This document shows positions 5,824-8,699 of a DNA stretch of 8,699 nt, in pieces (position 1 is the stretch's first letter; every line of letters begins with the position of its first letter). The notes beneath the pieces are model-generated. The model made no database searches. It was not told where the DNA came from and was given only the letters and a program-made list of their open reading frames with translations. This DNA comes from Spirochaetaceae bacterium. Its GTDB lineage: Bacteria > Spirochaetota > Spirochaetia > Treponematales > Breznakiellaceae. The position numbers and the translations under genes were made by a program. The stretch lies in contig JAIRSQ010000111.1 of the NCBI GenBank assembly GCA_031255395.1, positions 1 through 8,699 of the forward strand, in the 5' to 3' direction.

Positions 5824-6309
5824 ATGTGTGACAAACTTGATGTATGCAAAATAAAACGCATCGTAATACAGGTACCCCCCCGATATATCCATGAATTTAT
5901 CCGTTATGTGTTTGTAGGCGCTCTCGCATTTGTCGTAGATTTCAGCGTTCTCTATCTTTCCAAAACATTTTTGTTTTCCGCGCTAGGCGATACCGGCATA
6001 CTGTTCTCCGCCGCATTGGGTTTCATTGCCGGCCTGGTTTTCAATTATATCCTTTCCATCGTTTTTGTATTCAAACAAAACAGTGAAACTGCCAAACGGC
6101 ATAAAATACGCTCGTTTGTTTTATTCACAGTTGTCGGGATTATCGGACTTTTTATAACGGAGTTATGTATGTTCGCCGGAATTTCCGTCTTAGGGAGTCA
6201 AAGCTATCCTGCCGTAAAAGCTATCACCGCGGGAATCGTTCTGATATGGAATTTTATAGCGCGAAAAACATTAATTTTCAAAGGAGTAAAAGATGAACAG
6301 CGGCAGTAA
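5824..6309 (+). CDS. GtrA-like four-helix membrane protein (sugar-lipid flippase family)
   Basis: From ATG 5824 the protein has 161 residues with four membrane helices in the GtrA arrangement: FIRYVFVGALAFVVDFSVLYL, then LFSAALGFIAGLVFNYILSI with VFVFK after it, then FVLFTVVGIIGLFITELCM, then AITAGIVLIWNFIARKTLIF. The Asn in FNY, the Asn in WNF and the closing R/K-x-L-x-F are family hallmarks. GtrA proteins are thought to flip polyprenyl-linked sugars across the inner membrane for O-antigen or cell-wall glycan modification. The frame also opens with TTG at 5809, giving five more residues. Neither start has a Shine-Dalgarno sequence, so the start is uncertain. Its last 17 bases overlap the next gene, which indicates one operon of glycan genes. 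The substrate is unknown. Confidence 0.85.
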   Translation: MCDKLDVCKIKRIVIQVPPRYIHEFIRYVFVGALAFVVDFSVLYLSKTFLFSALGDTGILFSAALGFIAGLVFNYILSIVFVFKQNSETAKRHKIRSFVLFTVVGIIGLFITELCMFAGISVLGSQSYPAVKAITAGIVLIWNFIARKTLIFKGVKDEQRQ

Positions 6310-7868
6310 TGCAAAGCGTTTTGTGATTATCGGGGCGGGACCGGCAGGACTTACGGCAGACTACCAAATATTGCGGGAAATTCCATGCGCAAAAGTCGAT
6401 GTATATGAAGCGGAAGAGCGTTCTGGCGGTATTTCCACAACTATTGAATATAACGGAAACAGAATCGACATAGGCGGGCACCGTTTTTTCTCTAAGAGCG
6501 GCACAGTAAACGATTTCTGGCGAACACTCATGCCGTTGCAAGGCACTAACGCGAAAGATGATATTCTTTTGGGACGCAAAAAGGAATTAAGTTCTGGCGG
6601 TCCTGACCCGGAAACGGGGGATGCGGTAATGCTGATTCGCGACAGGGTTTCGCGCATATTTTACCGCAGTAAATTTTTTGACTATCCTATTTCGCTAAAA
6701 GCGCAGACCTTTTTGAATATGGGACTTTTCAATACTATACGCGCAGGTTTTAGCTTTTTGTACTCCTTATTCAAAAAGCGTAAAGAAGATTCGCTGGAGG
6801 ACTTTTATATAAACCGTTTTGGCAGATGCCTTTACAGTATGTTTTTTGAAGATTACACAGAAAAAGTCTGGGGTGTTCATCCTTCGCGGCTCTCGCCTTC
6901 ATGGGGGGCGCAACGAGTAAAAGAACTTTCGATTGGCACAATAATCAAAGAGGCGTTGCTGAAATTTTTTAATCCCCGGCATAAGACGAATCAAACTTCT
7001 CTTATTGAACGTTTTTATTATCCAAAAATGGGACCGGGACAGTTATGGGAAATTGCAGCGAAAAAGATAGTTGAAGCTGGCGGCATCATCCACTATAACT
7101 CGAAGGTGAGCGCTATACGCATTGAAGATTCCGGCGTAAAGGAAATAACCGTAACATGCGCGGACGGAGCACGAACAATGCCCTGCGATTTTCTGCTTTC
7201 GACTATGCCGGTAAAAAACTTGGTCGAGGCGGTGAATTCGAGCGGGGGAGAAAAAGCGCCTGAACATATAACAAGGGCCGCCCATGACCTGCCTTACCGC
7301 GATTTTATCACAGTGGGACTCCTGCTAAAAAGATTAAACTACGAAACAGGACAAGAATCAAAACACTGCAAAACATTGTCCTCGATTGTTGGATCTACAT
7401 ACAAGAACAGAATGTGCGTATCGGCAGACTGAAAATATTCAACAACTGGTCGCCGTATATGGTAAATGATCCTCTCAACACCGTTTGGATAGGGCTTGAG
7501 TATTTTTGTAACGAAAACGACCGCCTGTGGAATATGAACCGCGAAGACTTTATCGATTTTGCTATAGCGGAATTGGTTAAAATAAAGATCATCGAAAAAG
7601 AAGATGTGTTGGACGCCACACAGGTAAAAATCCGCAAAGCGTATCCTGCATATTTGGGGTCTTACAGCGAAATAGACGGTATCCGCGCCTATCTTGATAC
7701 GATTAGCAATTTGTACTATCTGGGACGAAACGGCCAGCATAAATACAACAATATGGACCATTCCATGCTGACAGCGATGGAAGCGGTAAAACTGATAAAG
7801 ACCGGCGACAGCGACAAAAGCGCTGTATGGAACGTAAACACTGAGGAGGAGTACCATGAAGAAAATAG
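6293..7868 (+). pseudogene. UDP-galactopyranose-mutase-like FAD oxidoreductase, broken by a one-base loss
   Basis: The start ATG 6293 has AAGGAG six bases upstream (6281-6286). The N-terminus is a dinucleotide-binding fold: VIIGAGPAGL (11-20), acidic residue in VYEAEERSGG, then DIGGHRFFSK. The family is the amine-oxidase/mutase-like flavoproteins often found in polysaccharide loci. The frame is normal to GLLLK, then goes wrong at the A run 7327-7331 and stops at 7430-7432. In the -1 frame the protein continues in family-like sequence: KKIKLRNRTRIKTLQNIV, DCWIYIQEQ, RLKIFNNWSPYMV, VWIGLEYFCNE, YNNMDHSMLTAMEAV. A second one-base loss in A4 at 7862-7865 removes the natural end (YHEEK then TAG at 7866-7868). 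With one A restored at each place the protein would be about 525 residues, normal for the family. Either a young pseudogene or two base-call errors. Confidence 0.85.
7844..7849 (+). promoter_or_regulatory. Consensus Shine-Dalgarno site that fixes the start of the membrane-protein gene
   Basis: AGGAGG lies six bases before ATG 7856, inside the end of the flavoprotein frame. As the sequence stands, ATG 7856 opens only five codons before TAA at 7871. With one A added to the A4 at 7862-7865 it opens into MKKNSIKELAIISIM, a normal membrane-protein start. A perfect ribosome site in front of a five-codon frame is strong evidence that a base is missing. Confidence 0.75.
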
Positions 7869-8699
7869 CATAAAAGAACTAGCGATCATATCGATAATGC
7901 TTATTTCGGTGTGTTTTGGGTATTTCTGCTTTTATAACAACGTCTTTACGGGCCACGAAGCGCAGGATACGCATATCTGGTTAAGCGCTTCCACAGTGAA
8001 ATTCGTTAATAACTGGCTTCAAGAATGGCCGTTGAAGTTGCACTTTATCATGTACGAATATCCCGATTCAATAGAATTTAATAGTCTTGCTGAACGCGGA
8101 GCATATATTTCTTACCCGCCGGGTGCTATGGTTCCTATATATTGGCAAAATTGCTTCACAAAACCGAAATTCAGATTGGTTTTATTAAACAATCCTTGAA
8201 AATTAAATTTTTGTTTGATACGCTGGTAGTTAGTCTCATATTCTATAGCATTTTTAGATATATTCTAATGTCGAAAAAGTATAACATGGCCGCGCTTGCT
8301 TCCGTCGTACTTGCCCTTTCGTGGATGTGCATTCCCATTAACCTGTATTATTTTCGAAACGTATATTTTCAGACCAATGTATAATATCCGTTGTATTAAT
8401 TTTTATCTTGTTTGAAATATATGATAATTATTTTACAAAAAATCAACAAAAGTGTTTTTCCAATGCATTTATTTTATTCTTAAATTCCTTATTTATTTAT
8501 TTGGAGTATTAACCGATTATTATTTTCTTTTTGTACTCTTTATAAGCTGGCTCGTAAAGATTGTTCCGTTGTTCAAGTCAATAAACCGCATAAGGAATGT
8601 TGTTTTATCATCTTTTGTGTACGTATTGCCGGTGTTTTCCGGGATAAGCCTATTTGTTCTGCAAATTATGACGGTACCTGATTGGAAGAATATAATTTT
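7856..8699 (+). pseudogene. Large polytopic membrane protein, probable glycan-synthesis role, frameshifted and cut by the right edge
   Basis: Reconstructed with one base added at each of four places (7862-7865, about 8142, 8366-8369, 8500-8502), the frame stays open from ATG 7856 to the right edge, about 280 residues. It opens with a membrane helix (ELAIISIMLISVCFGYFCF), then a loop with GHEAQDTHIWLS and FIMYEYPDSIEF, then YISYPPGAMVPIY. More helices follow (FDTLVVSLIFYSIFRYILM; AALASVVLALSWMCIPINLYYF; IISVVLIFILFEIYDN; TDYYFLFVLFISWLV; LSSFVYVLPVFSGISLFVLQI). An acidic first loop, a YPPG motif and many helices suggest a membrane glycosyltransferase of the GT-C kind, but I cannot name the family. 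It overlaps the flavoprotein end by 13 bases, so it belongs to the same operon. The 3' end is outside the window. Confidence 0.65.

Noticed and set aside
7327..7333. Programmed -1 frameshift at A AAA AGA in the flavoprotein
   Set aside because: The heptamer is only a partial slippery site, no clear downstream stem was found, and four other -1 breaks of the same kind follow. A missing base is simpler.
7414..8199. A natural 261-residue protein joining a flavoprotein end to a membrane helix
   Set aside because: The junction disappears with one added A that also creates a normal stop and a normal start with a consensus ribosome site.

Overview
The window looks like chromosomal DNA from a diderm bacterium, most likely a spirochaete of the Treponema group. 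This is inferred, not proven. The pointers are an lptC-lptA-lptB export operon with a lipoprotein-like LptC, a tandem-TetR regulator in front of a TolC-type efflux gene, a long G tract of the kind treponemes use as contingency loci, and scattered short palindromic intergenic repeats. Positions 1 to about 5640 are GC-rich. From about 5800 the composition becomes visibly AT-rich, increasingly so towards the right end, which suggests a different origin or weaker selection for the last third.

Layout. On the minus strand, a double-domain TetR repressor gene (587-1873) is followed 11 bases later by the 5' part of a TolC-family outer-membrane efflux gene (575 to the left edge). A dyad operator (1913-1938) lies in the divergent gap. 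On the plus strand comes a secreted M15 zinc peptidase (1946-2995), then a 197-base gap with a three-copy 13-bp tandem repeat and small hairpins. The compact lptC-lptA-lptB operon (3193-5637) follows. Its LptB carries a proline-rich N-terminal extension of about 157 residues. A repeat-bearing gap (5638-5823) leads into an AT-rich polysaccharide/glycolipid-type operon: a GtrA-like flippase, a UDP-galactopyranose-mutase-like flavoprotein and a large polytopic membrane protein running off the right edge.

How the parts fit. The TetR protein probably represses its own efflux operon. LptCAB would supply the ATPase and periplasmic bridge that carry an LPS-like glycolipid to the outer membrane. GtrA and the flavoprotein are typical of genes that build or flip sugar precursors for such surface glycans.

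The most notable signals are two. First, a run of 14 G (minus strand) lies exactly in the linker between the two TetR domains; a change of one base would remove the second DNA-binding domain, so this may be a phase-variable efflux regulator. Second, five separate one-base losses lie between 7327 and 8502, each repaired by adding one base to a short A or T run. They break the flavoprotein and membrane-protein genes and fuse their ends. Either the glycan locus is decaying or this end of the sequence has base-call errors. Long runs elsewhere (T8, A8, A10, G14) are in frame, which is some evidence against a general homopolymer error across the window.
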